The notes under the pieces are model-generated. The model was not told the DNA's origin. It saw nothing but the letters and a program-made list of their open reading frames with translations, and searched no databases. A stretch of DNA of 64,000 nt from contig NZ_CP079865.1 in the NCBI RefSeq assembly GCF_025263565.1, positions 1,240,001 to 1,304,000 of the forward strand, in the 5' to 3' direction. The stretch comes from Mycobacterium sp. SMC-8. Its GTDB lineage: Bacteria; Actinomycetota; Actinomycetes; Mycobacteriales; Mycobacteriaceae. Within the stretch, counting starts at the first letter, position 1; each line of letters starts with the position of its first letter. A program made the translations under genes and the position numbers. Positions 44,976-52,369 of the stretch are shown piece by piece.

Positions 44976-44998
44976 ATGCCCCGCGTAGCGTGCCTGCC

Positions 44999-46426
44999 AT
45001 GAGCGCCAAGAGGGTCCGCCTCGGACTAGAGGACTTGCTGTTCATCTACGGCGAAACCTCGAGTTCGAAGATGCACGTCGGCGGTCTCCTGCCGTTTACT
45101 CCACCCGCCGATGCGCCGCGCGACTACCTGCGCCAGGTGATCCACGACGCCCGCCGGCTGGACGTAATGCCGCCGTGGAACCGCAAGCTGGCCAATCCGC
45201 GACTTCAGTTCAGCCCGCTGCACAGCTGGGTCGTCGACGAGGACTTCGACTTCGACTACCACGTGCGGCGCTCGGCGCTGGCCAGCCCGGGTGACGAACG
45301 CGAGCTCGGCATCCTGGTGTCCCGGCTGCACAGCAACCATCTCGACCTGACCAGACCGCCGTGGGAGCTGCATGTCATCGAGGGCCTGGAAGGTGGCCGG
45401 TTCGCGCTGTACATGAAGATCCACCACGCGCTCGTCGACGGTTACACCGCGATGCGGATGCTGGAACGCAGCCTGTCCACCGACCCGCAGACGCGGGACG
45501 CCCGGATGTTCTTCAATGTGCCCACCCCGTCGAGGAGCAGGCAGGGCGGCGACGGAGCCGGTTCCCCGAATCCGTTGACGGCCGCGCTGCGAACGCTCTC
45601 CGGGGTCGGTTCGACGGTGACGAACGGAGTGAGCTCGGCGGTCGATCTGGCGTCGGCGCTGGTGAACACGCAGTTGCGGCGTGACGGCGACTACCGGCAC
45701 ATCTCGGGGTCGGCGTCGGCGCCGCACAGCATCCTCAACGCGAGGATCAGCCGCAACCGGAGGTTCGCCACCCAGCAGTACGACTTCGACCGGCTCAAGA
45801 AACTGAGCGCTCTTTACGGGGCGACGATCAACGACGTCGCTCTCACCATCATCGGCGGCGGGCTGCGCAAGTTCCTGTCCGAGCTCGACGAGCTGCCGGA
45901 CAGGTCGCTGATCGCGTTTCTACCCGTGAACGTGCGGCCCAAGGGCGATGAAGGCGGCGGCAACGCGGTGGGCGCGATGCTCGCCCCCATGGGCACCGAC
46001 ATCGAGGACCCGGTCGAGCGGCTGTCGACGATCACGACGGCCACGCGGGCGGCCAAGACGCAGCTGCAGTCGATGTCGCCGGCCGCGATCATCGCCTACA
46101 GCGCAGCGCTGCTGGCCCCGGCCGGCGGACAGATCGCCGGTGCGCTGACCGGGGTGAGACCGCCGTGGCCGTACACGTTCAATCTTTGCGTGTCCAATGT
46201 CCCCGGACCGCGGGAGCGCTTGTACTACAACGGTTCCCGGCTGGAAGCCACCTACCCGGTGTCGATTCCGATTCACGGAATGGCGTTGAACATCACGCTG
46301 CAGAGCTACGCCGACACGGTGAACCTCGGGTTCGTCGGCTGCCGCGACCGCCTGCCGCGGTTACAACGGCTGGCCGTGTTCACCGGCGAGGCCCTCACCG
46401 AACTGGAAGCCGCCTCGGAAGGCTAA
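44999..46426 (+). CDS. Wax ester synthase / diacylglycerol O-acyltransferase
   Basis: 475 aa from ATG 44999, 23 bases after selO. The catalytic H-H-A-L-V-D-G is at residues 142-148. The conserved N-terminal R-P-P-W-E-L-H, V-N-V-R-P late strand and Y-N-G-S-R-L-E-A-T-Y-P motifs are present, as is S-N-V-P-G-P-R. The enzyme acylates diacylglycerol or long-chain alcohols with acyl-CoA, filling lipid inclusions. Mycobacteria carry many paralogs; this one cannot be matched to a specific Tgs by eye. Confidence 0.92.
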   Translation: MSAKRVRLGLEDLLFIYGETSSSKMHVGGLLPFTPPADAPRDYLRQVIHDARRLDVMPPWNRKLANPRLQFSPLHSWVVDEDFDFDYHVRRSALASPGDERELGILVSRLHSNHLDLTRPPWELHVIEGLEGGRFALYMKIHHALVDGYTAMRMLERSLSTDPQTRDARMFFNVPTPSRSRQGGDGAGSPNPLTAALRTLSGVGSTVTNGVSSAVDLASALVNTQLRRDGDYRHISGSASAPHSILNARISRNRRFATQQYDFDRLKKLSALYGATINDVALTIIGGGLRKFLSELDELPDRSLIAFLPVNVRPKGDEGGGNAVGAMLAPMGTDIEDPVERLSTITTATRAAKTQLQSMSPAAIIAYSAALLAPAGGQIAGALTGVRPPWPYTFNLCVSNVPGPRERLYYNGSRLEATYPVSIPIHGMALNITLQSYADTVNLGFVGCRDRLPRLQRLAVFTGEALTELEAASEG

Positions 46427-46488
46427 GTCCTGCGGCCTATCTCGTGGGCCGCCGCTGCACCCTGCCTCTTGAAAACCAGCACGCCGTC

Positions 46489-48099
46489 TCAGAAGGGTGG
46501 GGGGTCGTTGCCGTAATCGGGTGGCGGGTGCGGCTGTTGGGGTTGTTGCTCGATGAGTCGTTGGGCGGCGTTGTGTTCACGCTCGGCCTTGATGCGGGCA
46601 GCCCTGTCCGCGGCGCGGGTGCGTTGGCGTTTGGGCATCTGGACCTCGCGGCCCGGCCCGGGTGGGGGTGGGGACATCGGCGGCAGGTGCGCGGTGGTGG
46701 TGTTCCAGGTCGGGAAGAACAGTCGACTGCCGGGTGTGGTGGTGTAGGTCTGCCCGGCCGGGGTGGTCCAGATGACGGTGCCATCGGGGAGTTGTTCGTC
46801 GCGCCAGCCGTGGGGGCCACCCCAGAAGGTTTTCATCAAGTGGTGAGTTCGGCACTTGCAGTGCATGTTCGACGCGTGAGTGGGCCCGTAGGGGTACGGC
46901 ACGACGTGGTCGATGTCGCAACGCTCGGCGGGAACACCGCATCCCGGGAAGCGGCAGAACACATCGCGGGCGCGGATGAACGCGGCCAGCTTCGCCGAGG
47001 GCTGGTAGTGCGGTTCGGGATCGGGGCCAGGCAGCCACAACGGCTTGATCAACGCTCCGGAGCGGATGGCTTCTGCCAACGCCACGACCGGCAGGACCTG
47101 AGCCCCCGCAAGCAACGCCACCCCGGAATCCTTGGCGCAGGAATCCTTGGCGCAGCAATCAAGACCGGGCTCAACAGGTTCGGCCCCGGGCCGGCTCTCG
47201 GGTTCGGACTCGTCAGGTTCGGACTCGGGCTGGGGACGTTCGGATTCGACCCTGATGTTCTGCTGTTCGCGGTCCTCGGCGGCGATCACCTGCTTTGCGG
47301 CATCAACGGCCGCCTTGTCGGCGATCACGTGAATCACCACCGGCGATTTCGCCGGGCCGCTGGCGGTGCAGGCCGAAGATCCGCACCGGCACCGCAGGTG
47401 GTCTTCGCCCCGACCGATCGCGCCCATGGCATCGGAGCGCCGCTCACCGATGGAACGCGGATCCGCCTCACACAAACCGTTGACCAGTCGGGCAATCCGC
47501 GCCTTGTACACCGCGGCGTCCGGCGCCAACAACAACCCCCACAGCGACGTGACCGCGTCGGGGTCCTCATGAGCCCCGATCTGCACATCCCGCTTCTTGA
47601 GGACCTCCTTGGCGCGGCGCACCGCGTCGGGGTCGTGGCGCTCGATCACGGCGTTGATCTTGTTGACCAGTTTCTCGTCCGACAGCGGTCCCCACGTCTG
47701 GGCCTTGGCTGCCAGCGCCGCGTCAACCACGGCGATGATGTCGTCGGTGACCAGATGGGTGCGCCAGGTGATCTCCGAAATCAACCGGGCGCTCAGGCGC
47801 CCCTGCAGGTACAGGGCCGCCACCTTGGGCAGTCGGTAACGCAGCGCCGTCGCAACACACATCTGAGCCGAGGCGCGCTGCGGGCTGATCGACAAAGCGG
47901 CCCCGACCTGGCAGGCGGCGTTCTTCCACGGATCGAAGGCCCACATGCCTCGTTCGTCATCCTCATCGACCGTCAGATTCACCAACTCGGCGATCGCGGC
48001 CATCTTGCGCGCCCCGGCCCGGGCTTCCTCACGCGCAGCCTGTTCGATCGCAGCGACCAGAGCCGGCTCATCCAACCCCGCATACAATCTATCGAACAT
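46489..48099 (-). CDS. 13E12-family DUF222/HNH endonuclease-like protein
   Basis: 536 aa. The DUF222 domain spans about residues 5-330. An HNH nuclease motif follows at about 395-440 (C-R-F-P-G-C-G, D-I-D-H-V-V-P-Y, N-M-H-C-K-C-R-T-H-H). The tail is Pro/Gln-rich. Members of this family belong to the REP13E12 group, and several in M. tuberculosis are LexA-controlled. The start ATG (48097-48099) lies inside the 8-bp target duplication of an ISL3 element. The original SOS box that overlapped the start codon is therefore split. The IS end now supplies GAGGAG eight bases before the ATG, and the transposase stop lies 12 bases away. Coding sequence is intact. Confidence 0.87.
   Translation of the reverse strand: MFDRLYAGLDEPALVAAIEQAAREEARAGARKMAAIAELVNLTVDEDDERGMWAFDPWKNAACQVGAALSISPQRASAQMCVATALRYRLPKVAALYLQGRLSARLISEITWRTHLVTDDIIAVVDAALAAKAQTWGPLSDEKLVNKINAVIERHDPDAVRRAKEVLKKRDVQIGAHEDPDAVTSLWGLLLAPDAAVYKARIARLVNGLCEADPRSIGERRSDAMGAIGRGEDHLRCRCGSSACTASGPAKSPVVIHVIADKAAVDAAKQVIAAEDREQQNIRVESERPQPESEPDESEPESRPGAEPVEPGLDCCAKDSCAKDSGVALLAGAQVLPVVALAEAIRSGALIKPLWLPGPDPEPHYQPSAKLAAFIRARDVFCRFPGCGVPAERCDIDHVVPYPYGPTHASNMHCKCRTHHLMKTFWGGPHGWRDEQLPDGTVIWTTPAGQTYTTTPGSRLFFPTWNTTTAHLPPMSPPPPGPGREVQMPKRQRTRAADRAARIKAEREHNAAQRLIEQQPQQPHPPPDYGNDPPPF
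47125..47154. repeat. 15-bp tandem duplication in the DUF222/HNH gene
   Basis: The 15-mer at 47125-47139 is repeated perfectly at 47140-47154. It keeps frame and duplicates the pentapeptide C-A-K-D-S in the linker between the DUF222 and HNH parts. Likely replication slippage in a flexible region. Confidence 0.8.
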
Positions 48100-48103
48100 G
48101 TGT
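48092..48103. promoter_or_regulatory. Left remnant of split SOS/LexA box
   Basis: TCGAACATGTGT remains here. Removing the IS and one copy of its 8-bp duplication restores TCGAAC-ATGT-GTTCGA, a perfect match to the mycobacterial SOS consensus TCGAAC-N4-GTTCGA. The right half-site is now replaced by IS sequence (GTGCGG). The box overlaps the HNH gene start codon. Confidence 0.85.
48096..48103. repeat. Left copy of 8-bp target-site duplication
   Basis: ACATGTGT immediately abuts the left end of the IS and is repeated exactly at 49501-49508. Eight base pairs is the usual duplication length of ISL3-family elements. Confidence 0.9.
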
Positions 48104-48126
48104 GCGGCTCCTCAGGTTCTCGTGGG
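48104..48126. repeat. Left terminal inverted repeat of the IS
   Basis: Shares G...GCTCCT-N3-GTTCT-N-GTGGG with the reverse complement of 49478-49500. It contains CTCCTC, which on the minus strand is the GAGGAG ribosome-site-like motif ahead of the HNH gene. Confidence 0.85.
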
Positions 48127-49336
48127 TAGCTGGGGGTGGAGTCCGCCGCGGCAGAGGTAGATCATTGAGGCCAGTGTTTGGGCGGAGTGGTGGCCGTATC
48201 CGCGGGCGTTGATCAGCCTGGTCGTGGCGTTGATTCCTTCGAGTAGGGCGTTGGATATGCCGAGTTCGATGGCGGCGAGGATCGGCTCGAAGTAGGCCTG
48301 AAAGCGTTTGCCGAGCGAGATGAAGACAGGAATGCGGGATCGTTTGGCCGCGGTGATCCAGGCTTTAAGAAGTTGCCGGGCTTGACCGGGTGGATGGTCG
48401 TAGCGGTAGAGATCTCGGACCTGTTCTTTCAGTGCCCAGGCCCGTCCGATATGGCGGTTGGTCTTGGCGATGTGGTTGACCAGGTCGCGTTTGGACTCGC
48501 TGAGTTTGTCCTCACCAGTGCGCAGCGCCCAACGGCCGGCTTTCCAGTCCGCGGTGCTCATCATGGCGCGGCCGGGGCCGGTGGCCGCGCCGTCATAGAC
48601 GCGATCGAGAGCTCGGTTGACCCACTGCATCAGGTGGAAGCCGTCGTAGCAGATGACAGCGTCTGGCAGATGCTCGGCGGTGGTGCTGGTGTAAACGCTG
48701 GAGAAGTCCATGCTTACTGCCTCGATGCGATCGAGAATTGAATCTGGTTGGCTGGTATAGAAATTGGCTAGTGATTCCTTGCTTCGTCCGGGCTGGATGT
48801 CGATGACGGTGCCGGTGTCGTGATCGCCGATGATGGTCAGGTAGCGGTGCGGGTGGCGGTAGCAGACTTCGTCGACACCGATGCGGTAGAGGGTGTCGAG
48901 TCGGCGTTGATCGAGGAGTTCGGCGACGCCGCGGTTGATGATGGCGGTGACGGTTTCCCAGGGCGCAGCGCATCAGCGTGGCCACCGATGTGCGGTCGGT
49001 GCGTTGGGCCAGCCACAGCACCGTGTCTTCGAAGTCGCGGGTGTGGCGGGCACCGGGCCGCGCCCACGGCAGCTCCTCGGTGATCACGCCGCACTCGGGG
49101 CAGTCCAGGCGGCGGATCTCGTAGACCAGCCATAGCCGACGATGGGCCAGATCGAGGTGGCGCCAGCGTCGGCGGCGCCGGTCGTAGACCGACCGGAGGC
49201 GTTTGCCGCACGGGCAGCTCAGCAGGCGTGCGGTGGGCCGCAGCACCACTTCGACATCTCGGTCGCCGATGCTGACTTCGGTGACGGTGGCTCCGGGAAT
49301 GGCCAAGAGACGGTTAAATGCAGTACTGACGCGCAC
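48112..49336 (-). pseudogene. ISL3-family transposase, frameshifted
   Basis: The N-terminal frame from GTG 49336 has the paired zinc-finger of ISL3 transposases (C-P-C-G...C-P-E-C-G) and a helix-turn-helix region, reading well up to S-V-A-T-L-M-R-C-A. The frame then continues, one base shifted, as W-E-T-V-T-A-I-I-N-R-G-V-A-E-L and G-V-D-E-V-C-Y-R-H-P. It goes on through Y-D-G-F-H-L-M-Q-W to the stop at 48112. Joining them needs loss of one base in the GGG run at 48961-48963, giving about 408 aa, normal for ISL3. The change is either a true inactivating mutation or an assembly error in a short homopolymer. ISL3 elements are not known for programmed frameshifting. Confidence 0.85.
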
Positions 49337-49477
49337 GCGAGTCGTCCTAAAGGTTGCGGTTGGTGTGGTAACCCCGAAAACCTAAAGGCCCGACCGCGTG
49401 CGCGTCGCCCGTTTCACAGCCGACTCGCCGAACCTCTTACACACCAACCAAAATCGCCGCTGAGCAGCACAAAAGCG

Positions 49478-49500
49478 CCCACTAGAACACTAGGAGCGCC
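49478..49500. repeat. Right terminal inverted repeat of the IS
   Basis: The reverse complement begins GGCGCTCCT and matches the left end at 17 of 23 positions; it ends directly at the right 8-bp duplication. Confidence 0.85.
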
Positions 49501-49512
49501 ACATGTGTTCGA
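49501..49512. promoter_or_regulatory. Right target duplication (49501-49508) and right remnant of the split SOS box
   Basis: ACATGTGTTCGA contains the right copy of the IS target duplication and the right SOS half-site GTTCGA. The left half-site expected before it is replaced by the IS end (CGCCAC). The remaining original upstream region of the HNH gene, 49513-49632, is now stranded between the IS and the aminotransferase gene. Confidence 0.85.
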
Positions 49513-49632
49513 TTCTACCCGTGGACTGTGACACGCCAGCGCACCAAATGCCGTCAGCCGGCGGCCCCTATCCGCGGCACGGCCGGCGACAGGCAATTGT
49601 CGCTTCTGCGCTTGGAGATCTACCGTTTCGGT

Positions 49633-51030
49633 GTGCTGAACGAAACGCTTGAAGAATCCGGCCTTCTCCCCAACGGACTGACCGTCGAGGCGGCGCGTGC
49701 GGAGGCCGCCCGCACGTACGAGCTCGACCGCGCCCACGTGTTCCATTCGTGGTCCGCGCAGGCCGACATCTCCCCGATGACGATCGTGGCCTCTGAGGGC
49801 TGCTACGTCTGGGACGGCGACGGCAACAAGCTTCTCGACTTCTCTTCGATGCTGGTGAACACCAACATCGGGCACCAGCACCCCAAGATCGTCGCCGCGA
49901 TCGCCGAGCAGGCCGCCAAGCTGTGCACGGTCGCACCGCAGCACGCCAACGCCGCCCGCTCCGAAGCCGCACGTCTGATCGCCGAGCGCACCCCCGGCGA
50001 GCTGAACAAGATCTTCTTCACCAACGGCGGCGCCGATGCGGTCGAACATGCGGTGCGGATGGCCCGACTGCACACCGGCCGCTACAAGGTGCTGTCCCGC
50101 TACCGCTCCTACCACGGTGGCACAGAGACCGCTATCAACCTGACCGGCGACCCCCGGCGCTGGCCCAACGATCACGGCAATGCCGGCGTTGTGCACTTCT
50201 TCGGCCCGTTCCTGTACCGGTCGCAGTTCCACGCCACCACCGAAGCCGAAGAGTCCGAACGCGCGCTCAAGCACCTGCACGACACCATCCGGATGGAGGG
50301 CCCGAGCACTATCGCGGCAATCATCCTGGAGTCGATCCCCGGCACGGCCGGCATCATGGTGCCCCCGCCCGGCTACATCGCCGGAGTGCGTGAGCTGTGC
50401 GACGAATACGGCATCGTGTTCATCGCCGACGAGGTGATGGCAGGTTTCGGCCGTAGCGGAAAGTGGTTCTCCATCAACCACTTCGACGTCACGCCCGACC
50501 TGATGACGTTCGCCAAGGGGGTCAACTCCGGTTATGTGCCGCTCGGCGGCGTCGCGATCAACCCTGCGATCGCGGAGACCTTCGCCCACCGTGCGTATCC
50601 GGGCGGCCTGACCTATTCCGGGCATCCGCTGGCGACGGCGTCTGCGGTGGCGACGATCAACGCGATGGCCGACGAGGGCATCGTCGAGAACGCGGCACGC
50701 ATCGGCGCAGAGGTCATCGGGCCCGGCCTGCGCGACATCGCCGCCCGGCACCGGTGTGTGGGCGAGGTGCGCGGCGCCGGCGTGTTCTGGGCGGTCGAAC
50801 TGGTCGCCGACCAGGACACCCGCGAGCCCCTGGCGCCGTACGGAAGTTCAAGTGCTGCAATGAATTCAGTAATCGGCCGGTGCAAGAAGCTCGGACTGCT
50901 GCCGTTCGCGAACTACAACCGCATCCACGTGGTGCCGCCGTGCATCATCACCGACGAACAGGCCCGGGAGGGTCTGGCGATCCTGGACCACGCGCTCGAG
51001 GTCGCCGACGAGGAGCCGGGCAACAATTAG
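49633..51030 (+). CDS. Class III PLP-dependent aminotransferase
   Basis: 465 aa from GTG 49633 (L-N-E-T-L-E-E-S-G-L-L-P); GGAGAT lies about 12 bases upstream. An open frame extends to 49528, but its start looks non-coding. Fold-type I features: N-G-G-A-D-A-V-E-H-A-V-R (phosphate-binding), S-Y-H-G-G-T-E-T, D-E-V-M-A-G-F-G-R-S-G (Asp to pyridine N) and the Schiff-base Lys in F-A-K-G-V-N-S-G-Y-V-P-L-G-G. Typical of omega-amino acid, taurine or diamine:pyruvate/2-oxoglutarate transaminases. The amino donor is unknown. The 3' end overlaps the next opposite-strand gene by four bases. Confidence 0.88.
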   Translation: MLNETLEESGLLPNGLTVEAARAEAARTYELDRAHVFHSWSAQADISPMTIVASEGCYVWDGDGNKLLDFSSMLVNTNIGHQHPKIVAAIAEQAAKLCTVAPQHANAARSEAARLIAERTPGELNKIFFTNGGADAVEHAVRMARLHTGRYKVLSRYRSYHGGTETAINLTGDPRRWPNDHGNAGVVHFFGPFLYRSQFHATTEAEESERALKHLHDTIRMEGPSTIAAIILESIPGTAGIMVPPPGYIAGVRELCDEYGIVFIADEVMAGFGRSGKWFSINHFDVTPDLMTFAKGVNSGYVPLGGVAINPAIAETFAHRAYPGGLTYSGHPLATASAVATINAMADEGIVENAARIGAEVIGPGLRDIAARHRCVGEVRGAGVFWAVELVADQDTREPLAPYGSSSAAMNSVIGRCKKLGLLPFANYNRIHVVPPCIITDEQAREGLAILDHALEVADEEPGNN

Positions 51031-51659
51031 TCGAGCTCGCCGCTGATACCGCGCTCCAGTGCGGCGCGGGCCCGCTCGGGAAGCACCAGCAACCCGTCGA
51101 GCTCGCGCCGCGCCAAGCGGTAGGCCCGCTCCCGTTCCTGTTGCGTGGCAGCCGAATCCGCCGCCACCCGCAGCAGACGCTGCGCCCGCGCCAGACGTTC
51201 CTGCTCCTCTCCGGTGAATCCGGATCGTCTGCGGCGCAACGCCTCCGCCTCGGCGATGTCGAAGGCCGTGACGTATTCCTGCACCGCGGCCAGGTATTCA
51301 CGCGTCGCGTCGCGGTCGTCGACCAGATCGTCGATGTCAGCGGGCCGCAGGAAGTCGGCGCGCAGCTTCGCCCGGTGGAAGCGCTCGGTGAGAGCGTCCC
51401 GCAGATCGGTCATCATCGGACAGTCCAGCAGCCTGGACATGTCGAGCTCGTACTCCAGCCAGCGGGTGTCGGTCCGGTCGTGCTCCTCGATCGCGCGACC
51501 TATCGCTCGGCGCTGCGCCGCCGCGGGATCCGGGGGTGGCGGCAGCTCGGCGGATTGACGTCCCCGCAGCGCGGCGACACCCCGGAACGCGGCATACACC
51601 GCCCCCAGCAGCGGCACCAGCACGAGCATCAGCTCGAGCAGCCTGATCACCAATCCCAT
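51027..51659 (-). CDS. Membrane-anchored helical protein of unknown function
   Basis: 210 aa from ATG 51659. One N-terminal hydrophobic helix (about 2-26) anchors a long, Arg/Glu-rich helical region that looks coiled-coil forming (A-F-D-I-A-E-A-E-A-L-R-R-R-R, E-E-Q-E-R-L-A-R-A-Q-R-L-L). It ends E-R-G-I-S-G-E-L-D. There is no catalytic motif. The general plan, one helix then cytoplasmic coiled coil, suits scaffold or division-associated proteins, but no family is recognised. Confidence 0.65.
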   Translation of the reverse strand: MGLVIRLLELMLVLVPLLGAVYAAFRGVAALRGRQSAELPPPPDPAAAQRRAIGRAIEEHDRTDTRWLEYELDMSRLLDCPMMTDLRDALTERFHRAKLRADFLRPADIDDLVDDRDATREYLAAVQEYVTAFDIAEAEALRRRRSGFTGEEQERLARAQRLLRVAADSAATQQERERAYRLARRELDGLLVLPERARAALERGISGELD

Positions 51660-51773
51660 TGAGCCAGCATGCCACCGCGCCGACCCGGGACGGGTGCGGT
51701 GGCAGGACGCGGCCGTCAGCGCGACCACAAATTGGGTGGTTTTGATTTCTTGATCCCCGGCAATCTTTCAGAC

Positions 51774-52253
51774 ATGCGAAACAAGACCTCAACACCCCGA
51801 ATGATTGGTTCCTTTCTGTTCGCGGGCGCTGCGGCGACGGCCATCGCAACAGCGCCCCTGACCTTTGCGCAGCCGGCGCCGCCCCCATGCTTCAACCCGG
51901 ACGGCACACCGTGCGTCGTGAACGGCACGGCAGGCCCCGACGGCGCCGCAGGTGCCATTCCCGGCGGCCCCGCCGGAGCGGCCGGTCCCGGTGGCGCCGC
52001 GGGCGCCATTCCCGGTGGCCCCGTAGGCGAAGCCGGTCCCGGTGGAGCCGCGGGCGCCATCCCCGGCGGCCCCGCAGGTGAAGCCGGCCCCGGCGGCGTG
52101 AGCGGCAGCACCAACCCCGGCGGCCCGAGCGGCGCAGCCGGGCCTGACGGTGCCACCGGCGCGATTCCGGGCGGCCCGTCCGGCACCGCCGGCCCCGGTG
52201 GAGCCACCGGCTGCATCCCGGGCCTCGGTTGTGCCACCATCCCCGCTCCGTGA
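51774..52253 (+). CDS. Secreted Gly-rich collagen-like repeat protein
   Basis: 159 aa from ATG 51774. Signal peptide about 1-32 (T-F-A-Q cleavage). After a short Cys-containing head (P-P-P-C-F-N-P-D-G-T-P-C) the rest is Gly-rich with a repeating unit near A-G-P-G-G-A-A-G-A-I-P-G-G-P-x-G-E, about 17 residues, repeated four or more times. It closes with a C-I-P-G-L-G-C pair. Many stretches follow G-x-y spacing like collagen, but not strictly. Paired Cys at both ends could cap the repeat region. It may be a surface or matrix protein. The gene ends before a perfect terminator. Confidence 0.65.
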   Translation: MRNKTSTPRMIGSFLFAGAAATAIATAPLTFAQPAPPPCFNPDGTPCVVNGTAGPDGAAGAIPGGPAGAAGPGGAAGAIPGGPVGEAGPGGAAGAIPGGPAGEAGPGGVSGSTNPGGPSGAAGPDGATGAIPGGPSGTAGPGGATGCIPGLGCATIPAP

Positions 52254-52289
52254 CCGCAGCGACCTGACCGGTAGCTGACACCGTCTCCT

Positions 52290-52324
52290 GAAAGGGCCGG
52301 GCCCGGCATGGGCCCGGCCCTTTC
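52290..52324 (+). terminator. Intrinsic terminator with perfect 15-bp stem
   Basis: 52290-52304 pairs perfectly with 52310-52324 around a GGCAT loop. The stem begins GAAAGGG and ends CCCTTTC, so a short T-tract is built into the descending arm. It lies 37 bases after the collagen-like gene. Confidence 0.8.
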
Positions 52325-52369
52325 GTACTGTGCAGCTAACGTTGCACAGGACTCGAGGAGGTAGCCACG

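Larger units (their letters stand above)
48104..49500 (-). mobile_element. ISL3-family insertion sequence (1397 bp)
   Basis: Bounded by an exact 8-bp direct repeat ACATGTGT (48096-48103 and 49501-49508). Terminal inverted repeats of about 23 bp match at 17 of 23 positions: left end 48104-48126, right end 49478-49500 read in reverse. One transposase gene fills most of the element and carries a single-base frameshift at 48961-48963. The element sits in the SOS box of the DUF222/HNH gene. The intact duplication and ends mean the insertion is recent or at least undisturbed. Confidence 0.9.

Noticed and set aside
48112..48711. Separate short transposase gene starting at 48711
   Set aside because: It is the C-terminal part of one ISL3 transposase; the matching frame continues upstream to the frameshift at 48961-48963.
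51774..52253. PE-PGRS protein
   Set aside because: There is no N-terminal PE domain or Pro-Glu motif; it has an ordinary signal peptide and Gly/Pro/Ala repeats of a different type.
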